64,000 nt of DNA from Fastidiosipila sp. (GTDB lineage Bacteria > Bacillota > Clostridia > Saccharofermentanales > DTU023): contig JAAZGO010000019.1 of the NCBI GenBank assembly GCA_012511175.1, forward strand, positions 36,775-100,774. The letters are read 5' to 3'. Every line of letters starts with the position of its first letter. The first letter of the stretch is position 1. Of this stretch, positions 41,445 through 50,051 are shown piece after piece. The notes beneath the pieces were generated by a model. It worked only from the letters and a program-made list of their open reading frames with translations. It had not been told where the DNA came from and ran no database searches. The translations under genes were made by a program, and so were the position numbers.

Positions 41445-43832
41445 TTAGTGACCGCCGTCCGGCACGACCGGTGAGAAGTCAAGGGTGACAACTGTCCCCT
41501 TCCTCACCTTGTCTTCTGCCGGGCCTCCCTCCCCCTCAGGGACACAGGGCGAACCGCTTTCGTCAAGACAAGGGGAGGGCGCCCTGACAGACGTCGCCGG
41601 AATGCTTTGCCCGGCGACCCGCCCGCCGGGCGGCCCGGAGGGAAGGATTGACACGCCGTATTCTGCGGCCAGCCAGACGCTTTCGTGGTAGGTAAGTCCG
41701 CGAAAGTCCGGCACAGCTACCCATTCTACTTCATTTTCACCTTCCGGGTAAAGCCAGACCGTGGTCCCCATGCCGACCTTTGAACCGGCTGCCGGTTCCA
41801 TGCGCAGGAGGCGGCTTTGGGGGAAAAATCGATCGGCCGGAAGCGAGGGGGCCAGTTGCAGCCTGGACAGGGCCAGGGCAGCCTCCCCTGCCGTCATGCC
41901 ATTCAGGTCCGGCACTTCGACCGCCTGACCCAGGAGGGCCAGCTCCGATGCCGAATAGTTTTGGGAGCTGCCGCCCCGGTTGAGGATTCTGGCAGCCACG
42001 CGATTGGCGGCACGGGCAGCGGCCGCGCCCAGGGAATCAGTGGTTTCCGGTTTATGAACAGATACAAGAATCACATATTGCGGATCCCGGCAGGGAGCCA
42101 GGCCGACGAAGGAGAAAGTCCGCCGGTCATCGTGTGAATCGACCGCAGTGCCGGTCTTGCCGCCCAGATCCAGCCCCATGGCCCCGAAGGTTCCGGCTGC
42201 TGTTCCCCTGGCCACCACCTCGGTCATCATGGACCGGACCCGGACACAGGTCTCCTCTGAGAAGACCCGGCTTCCCTCCTCAAGATCGAAGGGAACCATG
42301 GCCTCCAGGCCCTCTTCGGTCAAGGCGGTGCCCAGTCGGGGTTTCACGGTGTAGCCGCCATTGCCGATGGCGGCAAAGAGCTGGGCCAGCTGGATCGCCG
42401 TAAGGGACGACGACTCCCCGAAGGTCAGGTTGGCAAAGTCGATGGGCATGGGGTCCGCATGCAGGTAGCCCGGCGCCTCCATGGGAAGATCAATCCCCGT
42501 CCTGCCGTAAAGGCCCAGCCTTTGAATCCAGTCGTAATACAGCTTTTTGCCGACCCGGTCGCCCAGCTGGACAAAAACCGGGTTGCAGGACCGGTAAAAG
42601 GCCTGGCGCAAAGTCTCCTCGCCGTGACCGTAGCCGGTGTGGCAGTTGATGGACTCGCCCTGGATAATCAGGGGATCATCCCTGAAAACGGTTTCCTCCG
42701 ACGCCACGCCCTCTTCCAGTGCGATGGCCAGGGTGACGGCCTTGAAAACCGATCCCGGCTCATAGATGTCGGTTATGTTGATGTTGTCCCAAAGATTGGT
42801 TGAGAGGTAGGCTGTCTTCTCTTCTTGTCCCAGCTGGTCCCAGGCAGCCTGGGTGAAACCGAGCGGCAGGGCATCCGGCCGGGAGAGATCGAATGAGGGA
42901 AGCTGGGCCATGGCCAGGACATCGCCCGTTTTCACATCCATGACCAGGCCGTTGACGCCTGAGATGAGGCCTGCGGCAGCTGCCACTGTCATGAGTTCCT
43001 CTTGCAGGATGGACAGGATCTCCATGTCCAGGGATGTGACCAGATGGCAGCTCTTTTCCCAGGGGCTGTTCACGGGCCGGGAAAAGGGTGTAACCCCCCG
43101 GGTGCTGTAGTTGTTCCGCCTGGCAAAGGTATAGCCCGCCTGGCCTGACAGGAGGGCATCGTAGGCAGCTTCCAGGCCCGAAACCCCCTTGATCCTGCCC
43201 GTGTCCGTCCGGGTCAGGCCCAAAACGGCCGAGGCCAGGCCGTCGTTGTTATAGACCCGCCGTTCCTCGGCATCGAAGCGGACGCCTCCCACCCGGTTCT
43301 CATCAAGCCATTCCTTGAGCGCCATGGCTTCAGACTCAGGAACCTCGCTCGCGATGGTGACGTAGGTCAGGGGCCGGTGGCCGGCCAGATTTTTTTCAAG
43401 GCCTGTCCATCCGGTTGCCCGGTCGGTCCGGATCATTTCCAGTATGTCCGCACAGGACTGGCTGTCCAGCTTCAGATACCGGCCCAGGGTTTCGACGATC
43501 AGCCTGTCGTCAATTCCCTTGACCTTGGTGGTGACATCGACAGGGGTGATGCCTATCCTGAACACATAGGTGGAAAAAGCGAGCGGATAGCCGTTTTTAT
43601 CCAGGATCATGCCGCGCCGGGCCTGATCCTCCTGGGAGATATACTGCTGCCCCGCCGCTTTGGCGGCCAGCGCCTGACTGTCGGTAATCTGAAGCCGGTA
43701 AAAACCGGTCGTAACTGCCGAGGCCGTGACCAAAAAAACCAGAACCAGGAGGGCCGCCTTGGCTTCAAATAGCCTGCCGGTCCTCTTTTTGGGTAAATTC
43801 CCAGCTCTGGCCGTTTGACGTCCCCGCTTCAT
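41445..43832 (-). CDS. spoVD: Class B penicillin-binding protein with PASTA domains (SpoVD/PBP2B-like)
   Basis: 795 residues: a basic cytoplasmic tail, one membrane helix (about 26-46), a PBP dimerisation domain, and a transpeptidase domain. The catalytic motifs are SVFK (Ser about 360, in YEPGSVFKAV), SCN (about 415) and KTG (about 557, GGKTGTAV). Two PASTA domains follow (about 650-715 and 720-793), the second with a Pro/Gly/Ser-rich insertion. It crosslinks septal or spore peptidoglycan with FtsW. In the dcw position after ftsL it is the only class B PBP seen, so it may serve general division as well as any sporulation role. Confidence 0.93.
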   Translation of the reverse strand: MKRGRQTARAGNLPKKRTGRLFEAKAALLVLVFLVTASAVTTGFYRLQITDSQALAAKAAGQQYISQEDQARRGMILDKNGYPLAFSTYVFRIGITPVDVTTKVKGIDDRLIVETLGRYLKLDSQSCADILEMIRTDRATGWTGLEKNLAGHRPLTYVTIASEVPESEAMALKEWLDENRVGGVRFDAEERRVYNNDGLASAVLGLTRTDTGRIKGVSGLEAAYDALLSGQAGYTFARRNNYSTRGVTPFSRPVNSPWEKSCHLVTSLDMEILSILQEELMTVAAAAGLISGVNGLVMDVKTGDVLAMAQLPSFDLSRPDALPLGFTQAAWDQLGQEEKTAYLSTNLWDNINITDIYEPGSVFKAVTLAIALEEGVASEETVFRDDPLIIQGESINCHTGYGHGEETLRQAFYRSCNPVFVQLGDRVGKKLYYDWIQRLGLYGRTGIDLPMEAPGYLHADPMPIDFANLTFGESSSLTAIQLAQLFAAIGNGGYTVKPRLGTALTEEGLEAMVPFDLEEGSRVFSEETCVRVRSMMTEVVARGTAAGTFGAMGLDLGGKTGTAVDSHDDRRTFSFVGLAPCRDPQYVILVSVHKPETTDSLGAAAARAANRVAARILNRGGSSQNYSASELALLGQAVEVPDLNGMTAGEAALALSRLQLAPSLPADRFFPQSRLLRMEPAAGSKVGMGTTVWLYPEGENEVEWVAVPDFRGLTYHESVWLAAEYGVSILPSGPPGGRVAGQSIPATSVRAPSPCLDESGSPCVPEGEGGPAEDKVRKGTVVTLDFSPVVPDGGH

Positions 43833-43860
43833 GCTTCACCCTGAATCTTGGGGCCGGCCC

Positions 43861-44397
43861 TCAATGGTCCCTGACCCAGTCTTCAATCACAGCCAGCCAT
43901 TCGTCGTCCGCCAAGATTTCTAGGCCTTGCTGCGGCCGGCCATGCTGGCTGTCTTCCCCCTTTTGGAAATGGATGGACGAGACGTAGTGGATTTGCCGGG
44001 AACTGGCCTTTTGCATGCCCAGGTCTTCTGCGGCCTGCTGCCGCGTTGTCTGAAGGGATGCTTTTTTTGCGATCCTGTCCTGGAGCAGGCCGTTCTCCTT
44101 GTCCAGCTCGGCAATCTGCCGGCGCAAGCCTGCGTTGACAAAACTCATTTCGGTTATTCTGGCGCTCCGCCAGACGATCAGGCCCGCCGCCGAGGCGACC
44201 AGGATAAAAAGAGCCGTCAGGCGCAGCACGGCTTTGGCGTGTGCGCGGCCTGCCATTTTGTACTGCCTGCGGACTGCGGCTTCCCGGACCAGCCGCTCCC
44301 TCCTGTCACTTTTCTCTGCCTCAAGTTCCCGGGGGCGCTGGAGCGGGATGGGGCGGGTGAGTTGCCTGGCCAGATTTCCGTCATCGTAGTAGCTCAT
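43861..44397 (-). CDS. ftsL: FtsL-like division protein
   Basis: 178 residues. A charged cytoplasmic N-terminus (about 55 residues) is followed by one membrane helix (LRLTALFILVASAAGLIV, about 58-75), then a coiled-coil zipper ITEMSFVNAGLRRQIAELDK and NGLLQDRI, then a hydrophilic tail. Sequence similarity is weak, as usual for FtsL, so the call relies on topology and position between rsmH and the class B PBP. The start overlaps the rsmH end by 17 bases. FtsL pairs with DivIC/FtsB and DivIB in the divisome. Confidence 0.8.
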   Translation of the reverse strand: MSYYDDGNLARQLTRPIPLQRPRELEAEKSDRRERLVREAAVRRQYKMAGRAHAKAVLRLTALFILVASAAGLIVWRSARITEMSFVNAGLRRQIAELDKENGLLQDRIAKKASLQTTRQQAAEDLGMQKASSRQIHYVSSIHFQKGEDSQHGRPQQGLEILADDEWLAVIEDWVRDH

Positions 44398-45361
44398 GGG
44401 ACACTCCCTTTCTGAATTCGAAGGCGCGGAGCTTGGCGCTCCTCGACCGGGGGTTTCCTTCCAGCTCCCCCATTGACGGCGTCACGGGTTTGGGTGTCAA
44501 GCTGCGGCCCAAAGGAGTTTTCCCGCACACGCATTGGGGGAAATCCCGGGGGCACTGGCAGGGCGACTGCCAGGTCCGCATGGCCTGTTTCACCATGCGG
44601 TCTTCCAGAGAATGGAAACTGATCAGGACGGCCCGCCCGCCGTCCGCCATCACCTCGGGGATCTCTGCCAGCAGGTGTGCCAATTCCTCCTGCTCATGGT
44701 TGACCGCTATCCGCAGGGCCTGGAAAGTTTTTCTGGCCGGATTGCCGTCGCGGCGCTGGTGCGCCGGTACGGCAGAAGCCACAATTTCCGCAAGCTGCAA
44801 GGTTCCTGTGATGGGTTTTTCCCGTCTGCTGCGGACAATGGCTGCCGCTATGGGGCCTGCATGGATTTCTTCCCCATAGAGACGCAGGAGGTTGACCAGG
44901 TCCTCCCTGGTTATGGAAGCCAGCAGCTCCGCGGCGGTTGTCCCCCGGCTCTGGTTCATCCGCATGTCGAGCGGCCCGTCTTTCAGGTAGGAAAAACCGC
45001 GTTCACCGCGGTCCAGCTGATAGGAGCTGACACCCAGGTCAGCCAGCAGGCCGTCGACCCGTCCCCGATCCCTGGGATCGAGCCAGGAGGGGAATTGTGT
45101 AAAAGTCGAAGCGATCACCTGGTAAGTCCCCCTGGTTTTGACGGCGGCCAGTCTGGCCTCACAGGTTTTCAGGGTTTCCTGATCGCGGTCGGCCGCCATC
45201 AGCCGGCCGCCCTCCCCCAGCATTTCCAGGATCCTTGCGCTGTGTCCCCCGCCGCCTGCCGTCAGGTCGAGGTAAAGACCGCCCTCTTTGACAGCCAGCG
45301 CCTCGACCGCCTCCCGGGCCAGAACCGGCAAATGCCTCTCGTTAAAGTCCGCGGATGTCAT
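44381..45361 (-). CDS. rsmH: 16S rRNA (cytosine1402-N4)-methyltransferase
   Basis: About 326 residues. SAM-dependent enzyme methylating C1402 in the 30S P site. Starts MTSADFNERHLPVLAREAVE, then SAM motif LDLTAGGGGHSARILE, the target-binding insert, DLGVSSYQLDRGERGFSY, PLDMRMNQSRG, ALRIAVNHEQEEL and the C-terminal VLISFHSLEDRMVKQAMR. The ATG at 45361 lies within the mraZ end (20-base overlap) and matches the family start. An upstream-extended frame reading into mraZ was discarded. Confidence 0.95.
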   Translation of the reverse strand: MTSADFNERHLPVLAREAVEALAVKEGGLYLDLTAGGGGHSARILEMLGEGGRLMAADRDQETLKTCEARLAAVKTRGTYQVIASTFTQFPSWLDPRDRGRVDGLLADLGVSSYQLDRGERGFSYLKDGPLDMRMNQSRGTTAAELLASITREDLVNLLRLYGEEIHAGPIAAAIVRSRREKPITGTLQLAEIVASAVPAHQRRDGNPARKTFQALRIAVNHEQEELAHLLAEIPEVMADGGRAVLISFHSLEDRMVKQAMRTWQSPCQCPRDFPQCVCGKTPLGRSLTPKPVTPSMGELEGNPRSRSAKLRAFEFRKGVSHELLR

Positions 45362-45776
45362 AGCCGGACAGGTCCATTTCAGCCAGGGAGCCCTCGCTCC
45401 CCATGACCCGGTCGAAGAATGCCTGGGAGCAGATCTCGATCTTGTCAAAGACATCGATGAAGCAGATCTCATCCCCCGGTTCAACCTGAATGTGCTTCCA
45501 CAAAAAAGCAGGGACCGACATGCGGCCCTGGCCGTCAAACTCGCAAACGGTGGAGGCCCCCAGAACATCGCGCTTCAGTTTGCGGATTTCGTAGCCGGTG
45601 CTGGAATGGTTGAGGATTTGTTCTTTGATGAGGTCAAACTGCTCCGGCGTGTAAGCCGCCAGATAACCCTGATCGACCCCCTGGGTCACGATCAGGCTGC
45701 CATCCAGTTTTTCACGGAGCTTGGCAGGGACAATCACTCGCCCCTTGCTATCGACGGTATGGGTATAGCGCGCCAT
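45342..45776 (-). CDS. mraZ: Transcriptional regulator MraZ
   Basis: 144 residues with two AbrB-like SpoVT swapped-hairpin domains: YTHTVDSKGRVIVPAKLREK near the N-terminus and CEFDGQGRMSVPAFLWKH in the second half. MraZ rings bind short direct repeats in their own promoter and regulate the dcw operon. ATG start with GGAGGAGG upstream. First gene of the dcw cluster; four phased CCAC/GTGG boxes lie in the promoter region 34-78 bases before its start. Confidence 0.95.
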   Translation of the reverse strand: MARYTHTVDSKGRVIVPAKLREKLDGSLIVTQGVDQGYLAAYTPEQFDLIKEQILNHSSTGYEIRKLKRDVLGASTVCEFDGQGRMSVPAFLWKHIQVEPGDEICFIDVFDKIEICSQAFFDRVMGSEGSLAEMDLSGYDIRGL

Positions 45777-45803
45777 GACAAGCCTCCTCCTGCTTTGATG
45801 GCT

Positions 45804-45834
45804 ATTCTACCACAAAACACCACTAATATGTCAA
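45804..45834 (-). promoter_or_regulatory. Probable mraZ/dcw promoter
   Basis: On the minus strand TTGACA (45834-45829) and TAGAAT (45809-45804) are spaced by 19 bases, longer than ideal. The -10 has TG one base upstream (an extended -10), which can compensate. GTGG boxes overlap the spacer. Confidence 0.6.
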
Positions 45835-45854
45835 TAGGTACCACTTTCCTCCAC
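45810..45854 (-). promoter_or_regulatory. Phased GTGG repeats, probable MraZ operator
   Basis: Four GTGG units on the minus strand (CCAC at 45810, 45820, 45841 and 45851) are spaced 10, 21 and 10 bases, so all face the same side of the helix. Two lie in the promoter spacer and two upstream of the -35. MraZ proteins are known to bind such short repeats at 10-bp spacing upstream of mraZ. Confidence 0.65.
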
Positions 45855-45874
45855 AATTGTAAACTTAATCGCAC

Positions 45875-45897
45875 AAAAATACCGGTTTGGAACCGGT
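45875..45897 (-). terminator. Terminator after rodA
   Basis: ACCGGTT (45881-45887) and AACCGGT (45891-45897) form a 7-bp stem with a 3-base loop. On the minus strand this is followed by ATTTTTG. It separates the rimP...rodA transcript from the mraZ promoter. Confidence 0.7.
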
Positions 45898-45949
45898 TTC
45901 AGGAAGATTTACCTGCAAAAGGAGACCGGGGCCGGAATGTTGAGGGGCC

Positions 45950-47119
45950 CTAGGGCGAAAGCGTGGCTGTGTGGTTCAGGGAATAGTTGAGCAGGACGCC
46001 CAGCAAAAGGAAGTTGGATATCATGGCCGACCCGCCATAGCTGATGAAAGGAAGGGGGATGCCTGTGATGGGAAGCAGGCCCACCGTCATGCCGATGTTT
46101 TCAATGAAGTGAAAGGCCACCCCGGCGATCAGGGCCACCATGATGTAGGACTCATCGGGCGAGCGCTCCACCACCCTGCCTGCCACCCGCAGGGTATGGG
46201 CGATGAAGTAGATTGCCAGCAAAATGACCAAGCTGGTGCCGATCAGGCCCAGCTGCTCCGAGATGGCGGTGAAAATAAAATCCGACTCCTTGACGGGTAC
46301 GCTGACGGTCGCGCCTGTCCGGTTTCCCGCAAGTCCTCCCGAAGTGATGGCGGCCAGGGATTGTTCGATATGGTAGGAGGCGGATTTGTCATAGCCGCGG
46401 AAGAGAAAGGTCATGACCCGCTCTTTTTGGGCCGGGTTGAAGATGAATTGCCAGGAGAGGGGGAGGATGACAAAAATGGTTCCTGCCATGGTCAGGATGA
46501 TGGTCCGCCAACGGACTCCCCAGACAAAGGTGGTACAAATAAACATGAAGATCAGGACCAGGCTGGTTCCCAGATCGGGCTCAGTGACGATGAAGAGCAG
46601 GGGAACTCCATATAGCAGGCCGATGCGCAAAAAGCCCCGGCCGGCTGACAGCTCGCCCCGCTTCATGGCGGCAAAGACCGGCCCGGTCATCATGGCCGCG
46701 CCAATCTTGGCCAGCTCCGATGGCTGAAAGGAGCCAAAGAGAGGAATCCGGATCCAGCTGTCCGCACCCGCCACGGGCCGGTAGCCATCAATCTTGACCA
46801 CCAGAAGCAGGATCAGGCTGACAAAGTAGACAACTCCGCCGATCAGCCGCATGGCGGGCGGCTCAAAAAGACAGAGAATGAAGGCCGCCACCAGGCCCAG
46901 GAGTACCGCCGCCATCTGCTTGTAGAAATTCATGGGATAGTCGAAGATGACCGCTCCGTAACCCTTTGAAAGGACGCTGTTGAGAACAGTCAGGCCGATG
47001 ATAACCAGAGCCAGCACAGGAACCAGCATGCGGTAGTCCAGCAGGCGGAAGAAACGGTCGGCACGCGACTGCTTCAGGTCCCCGCCGATCCGCTGGATGG
47101 CCTGGTCGGTCCACTTCAT
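45950..47119 (-). CDS. rodA: Rod-shape SEDS glycosyltransferase RodA
   Basis: 389 residues, about ten membrane helices. SEDS family signatures: AVAGADSWIRI-like SWIRIPLFGSFQPSELAKIG, TEPDLGTSLVLIFMF, the extracytoplasmic loop with GLAGNRTGATVSVPVKESDF, ISEQLGLIG and LPITGIPLPFISYGGSAM. It polymerises side-wall glycan with a class A/B PBP partner encoded elsewhere. Placement with lgt and ribF rather than inside dcw, and the presence of a separate ftsW, favour RodA over FtsW. Starts in an ATGA overlap with lgt and is followed by a terminator. Confidence 0.9.
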   Translation of the reverse strand: MKWTDQAIQRIGGDLKQSRADRFFRLLDYRMLVPVLALVIIGLTVLNSVLSKGYGAVIFDYPMNFYKQMAAVLLGLVAAFILCLFEPPAMRLIGGVVYFVSLILLLVVKIDGYRPVAGADSWIRIPLFGSFQPSELAKIGAAMMTGPVFAAMKRGELSAGRGFLRIGLLYGVPLLFIVTEPDLGTSLVLIFMFICTTFVWGVRWRTIILTMAGTIFVILPLSWQFIFNPAQKERVMTFLFRGYDKSASYHIEQSLAAITSGGLAGNRTGATVSVPVKESDFIFTAISEQLGLIGTSLVILLAIYFIAHTLRVAGRVVERSPDESYIMVALIAGVAFHFIENIGMTVGLLPITGIPLPFISYGGSAMISNFLLLGVLLNYSLNHTATLSP

Positions 47120-48099
47120 GGCCTTGCCGTTTTGACCTCGCCCGGGTCGGAATCATCGGCAGCCGAATACTCGGGCAGCTGACCGGACCCGGCCTGCATG
47201 GCCGCGATCAGACGCTGGCGCTTTGCGTCCCTGGCCCGGGACACGATGAAGGCAAGGATTGAACCGGCCACCATGATGGCGGACAAAAGCTGGGAGATCC
47301 TGACGGTCTGGCCGAATACCTCGAATACCAGGGAATCGGTTCGCACGCCCTCAACGAAGAAACGAACGATTCCGTAAAGGAAGAAATAGGCCAGAACCGT
47401 GGTCCAGGGGCGCTTTTGCCGCTTATGGACGGCGAGCAGGATGCCGAAAATGATCATGTTGGCAACAAACTCGTAAAGAAAAGTGGGATGAACCGGCAAG
47501 TGGGGATCCAAACCCGGCAAGGGGTTGGCCGGATCGGGATTCAGGGCCGCCAGGCCCCGCCTCGTTCCCTCGCTGATCATGCCCCAGGGCAGGCGGGTGT
47601 TGGTCCCGAAAGCTTCCTGGTTGAAAAAATTTCCCCAGCGCCCGATCCCCTGACCCAGGGGAATCAGGACGGCCAGATAATCGTAAATGCGGTGAAGCTT
47701 GGTCCGCTTGATCCGGGCGGCGATGGCCACGGCCAGCATGCCGCCGATCACGCCGCCGTAAAAGGCCAGTCCCCCCTGGCGCAGGTCGAAGATGGCAGCA
47801 AGAGAGCCCTTGAATTGATTCCACTCAAAGGCCACATAATAGATTCTGGATCCGATCAGGATCAGGGGAATCATCCACAGGAAGTAATCCAGGATGTCGT
47901 CAGTGGAAAAACCGTATTTCCCGGCCCGGATCAAGGCGATGGCGATGCAGACCACAATGGCGATGGTAAAAATCAGACCGTACCAGAAGACGGTCAGCTG
48001 ACGGCCGAAGAGGTTGAAGGAAAAGGCTTCCCGGTTGACGGTCAGGTTCTCAATGCCCAGCCCGGGAAAGGAGACCTGGTACTGCAAAAGGCAACGCAT
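47116..48099 (-). CDS. lgt: Prolipoprotein diacylglyceryl transferase
   Basis: 327 residues with about seven membrane helices; transfers diacylglycerol from phosphatidylglycerol to the lipobox cysteine of prolipoproteins. Signature GQGIGRWGNFFNQEAFG (the H/N/R region) and HPTFLYEF, plus FYGGVIGGMLAV, are all present. Two lipoproteins in this window (TrpX and the other binding protein) are potential substrates. The C-terminal 50 residues are a charged extension. ATG start after AGGTAGATT; its stop is coupled to rodA. Confidence 0.95.
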   Translation of the reverse strand: MRCLLQYQVSFPGLGIENLTVNREAFSFNLFGRQLTVFWYGLIFTIAIVVCIAIALIRAGKYGFSTDDILDYFLWMIPLILIGSRIYYVAFEWNQFKGSLAAIFDLRQGGLAFYGGVIGGMLAVAIAARIKRTKLHRIYDYLAVLIPLGQGIGRWGNFFNQEAFGTNTRLPWGMISEGTRRGLAALNPDPANPLPGLDPHLPVHPTFLYEFVANMIIFGILLAVHKRQKRPWTTVLAYFFLYGIVRFFVEGVRTDSLVFEVFGQTVRISQLLSAIMVAGSILAFIVSRARDAKRQRLIAAMQAGSGQLPEYSAADDSDPGEVKTARP

Positions 48100-48127
48100 A
48101 ATCTACCTCCGAAACAGGTTAATCTTA

Positions 48128-49057
48128 TCATAACCCATGCAGGGAGCGGACAATTTCGATATCCTGCGCAATCCGGCTCTTGAGTTCATCAAGCGATTCA
48201 AAACGGACTTCGTCGCGGATAAAGGATAAAAATGCCACCTCCAGGGGCTGGCCGTAAAGGACCCCGTCAAAGCCATAAAGGAAGGACTCAACCAGCAGCT
48301 CCCGGTGCTCACGGTGGACCGAGGGAGCCAGGCCCACGCTTGTGACGGCCGGGAACTCCTTCTCCCCGGCACGGACCCGGCTGGCGTAGACACCGCGCCT
48401 GATCAGGGCGGAGCGGACGGGGTAAGGGATGTTGGCGGTGGGAAATCCGATCGACGAACCGATCCGGCGGCCCTGGATCACCGTGCCCGAAAGACGGAAG
48501 AGCCGTGTCATCATGGCCGCGGCTTTTTCCATTTCCCCGGCCGCCAGCAGGCAGCGGATCCTGGAACTCGACACCTTGGCACCCTCCCAAAGGACATCCT
48601 CGACAATCAGGGGCTGGAGCGCGTGGCTGGAAGCGTAGTCTTCAAGAAAATCAGCGTCACCCCGGCCCTGCCAGCCAAAATGACCGTCTTCCCCCATGGC
48701 AAGCAGCCGCCCGCCCAGCCGCTTGGCGATGACCTCTTCCAGAAAATCGGCCGGAGACAAGCTCAAAAAGCTGTCGGTCAGCGGAGCCAGAAAAACCTCC
48801 CTGACGCCGGCTTGCTTCAGGGCAGCCAGTTTTTCCTCTTCCGACATGATGAAAGCGTGGCCCAGGGGCTTGCGGTCAAAACCGAAACCGCCCTCATAGG
48901 AAAAAGTCAGGGCGGCAGGAATCAGGTTCGCCTCCCGGCATTTTTCAAGCAGGGACCGGATCAGGGCCTGATGACCCAGATGGACGCCGTCGAAGACACC
49001 CAGGGCGATTCCCCGTTCTTTTTTGCTGACACCTTCCAGGCCACGAAATACCTTCAA
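48128..49057 (-). CDS. ribF: Bifunctional riboflavin kinase / FAD synthetase
   Basis: About 309 residues, the usual RibF size; makes FMN and FAD from riboflavin. The N-terminal nucleotidyltransferase has ALGVFDGVHLGHQALI and SSSRIRCLLAAGEMEKAA. The C-terminal riboflavin kinase has QGRRIGSSIGFPTANIPYP and the end region ESFLYGFDGVLYGQ. The best start is the TTG at 49057 (MKVFRGLEGV), placed eight bases after AGAAGGGA and 16 bases after the truB stop. The frame stays open upstream through truB, which is not real. Confidence 0.9.
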   Translation of the reverse strand: MKVFRGLEGVSKKERGIALGVFDGVHLGHQALIRSLLEKCREANLIPAALTFSYEGGFGFDRKPLGHAFIMSEEEKLAALKQAGVREVFLAPLTDSFLSLSPADFLEEVIAKRLGGRLLAMGEDGHFGWQGRGDADFLEDYASSHALQPLIVEDVLWEGAKVSSSRIRCLLAAGEMEKAAAMMTRLFRLSGTVIQGRRIGSSIGFPTANIPYPVRSALIRRGVYASRVRAGEKEFPAVTSVGLAPSVHREHRELLVESFLYGFDGVLYGQPLEVAFLSFIRDEVRFESLDELKSRIAQDIEIVRSLHGL

Positions 49058-49073
49058 GACAAAAATCCCTTCT

Positions 49074-50051
49074 CTACAATTCTTGCGGCCGGACAAAGAC
49101 CCGGCGGGCCCGCAAAAGGCCATCTTCTTCCCGGGTGGCGGCAGCGATCAGGCGGCCCTCCAGCCTGCAGGCCAGCCAATGGACATCAGGGGGCGGCGAC
49201 AGCCGGCCGGCTTCGCCGGAAGGCGCGGCAACAGCTTCCTCACTGCAGGCAATCTGCCGCCCATGGGCCAGGTCCAGCGCTTCTTTTCGAGTGAGTTCCA
49301 GCCCGGGCCAGCCCCGAAAGGCCTCGCCGACCGGGCGCAGGAAGTCTGTCCAGCCATCTGCCAGCGAATCCAGCTGGCAGGCCATGGAAAGATCGAAATG
49401 ACCTGCTGCCAGACGTACCAGCCAGGCCGCATGGGCCGGGCAGGCAACAAGCTCTCCCAGCCGGCCGGCCAGGGAGCGGATGTAGGTGCCGGCGCTGACC
49501 AGAAATTCAACCGTTACCAGCGGGTAGCCGGCCTCATCGGGTTCGACGCCCAGAAGGGCCGCCTCATGCACGGTGACCTGCCGGACGGGCCGCTCCACTT
49601 CCAGCCCCTCCCGGGCGTAGCGGTAGAGGGGTTTACCTTTGACCTTGACGGCCGAGTAAAGGGGAGCCTGCTGCGAACGGATGGCCGTCAGGGAGTTGAC
49701 AGCCTCCTTCAGGCGGGCTGACGCCCCCCTGTCTTTTTCATCCAGAAAGGAGCGCCAACGGGAGGGATCAGCTGCCTCTTCCGTCACCTGCCCCTGGGAG
49801 TCCAGGGTGGAGGTGGTGTAGCCCAGCCTGATGCCGCACCGGTAGCGCTTGGCCCAGTTGAGCATGAAGCCGGCCGCTGCCGTCGCCCGGCCTGTGCAGA
49901 CGGGCAGGACCCCCGTCGCAAAAGGATCCAGGGTGCCCGTATGGCCGACGCGCCGGATGCCGGAGATGCGGCGCACCCGCGCGACCACGTCAGCTGAGGT
50001 CATGCCCGCTTCCTTGTTGACAATCAGGATTCCCTCGGCCGGTTCGGTCAT
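49074..50051 (-). CDS. truB: tRNA pseudouridine55 synthase
   Basis: 325 residues. Makes pseudouridine 55 in the T loop of tRNAs. N-terminal GILIVNKEAGMTSADVV, catalytic Asp in VGHTGTLDPFATGVLPV, then the TruB segments KRYRCGIRLGYTTSTLD, QQAPLYSAVKVKGKPLYRYAR and FLVSAGTYIRSLAGRLGE. ATG start in an ATGA overlap with the nrnA stop. Typical order rbfA-nrnA-truB-ribF. Confidence 0.96.
   Translation of the reverse strand: MTEPAEGILIVNKEAGMTSADVVARVRRISGIRRVGHTGTLDPFATGVLPVCTGRATAAAGFMLNWAKRYRCGIRLGYTTSTLDSQGQVTEEAADPSRWRSFLDEKDRGASARLKEAVNSLTAIRSQQAPLYSAVKVKGKPLYRYAREGLEVERPVRQVTVHEAALLGVEPDEAGYPLVTVEFLVSAGTYIRSLAGRLGELVACPAHAAWLVRLAAGHFDLSMACQLDSLADGWTDFLRPVGEAFRGWPGLELTRKEALDLAHGRQIACSEEAVAAPSGEAGRLSPPPDVHWLACRLEGRLIAAATREEDGLLRARRVFVRPQEL

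Noticed and set aside
45362..45568. Upstream extension of rsmH across mraZ
   Set aside because: The extra 69 codons overlap mraZ in another frame and lack family similarity; the conserved start HLPVLAREAVE fits ATG 45361.
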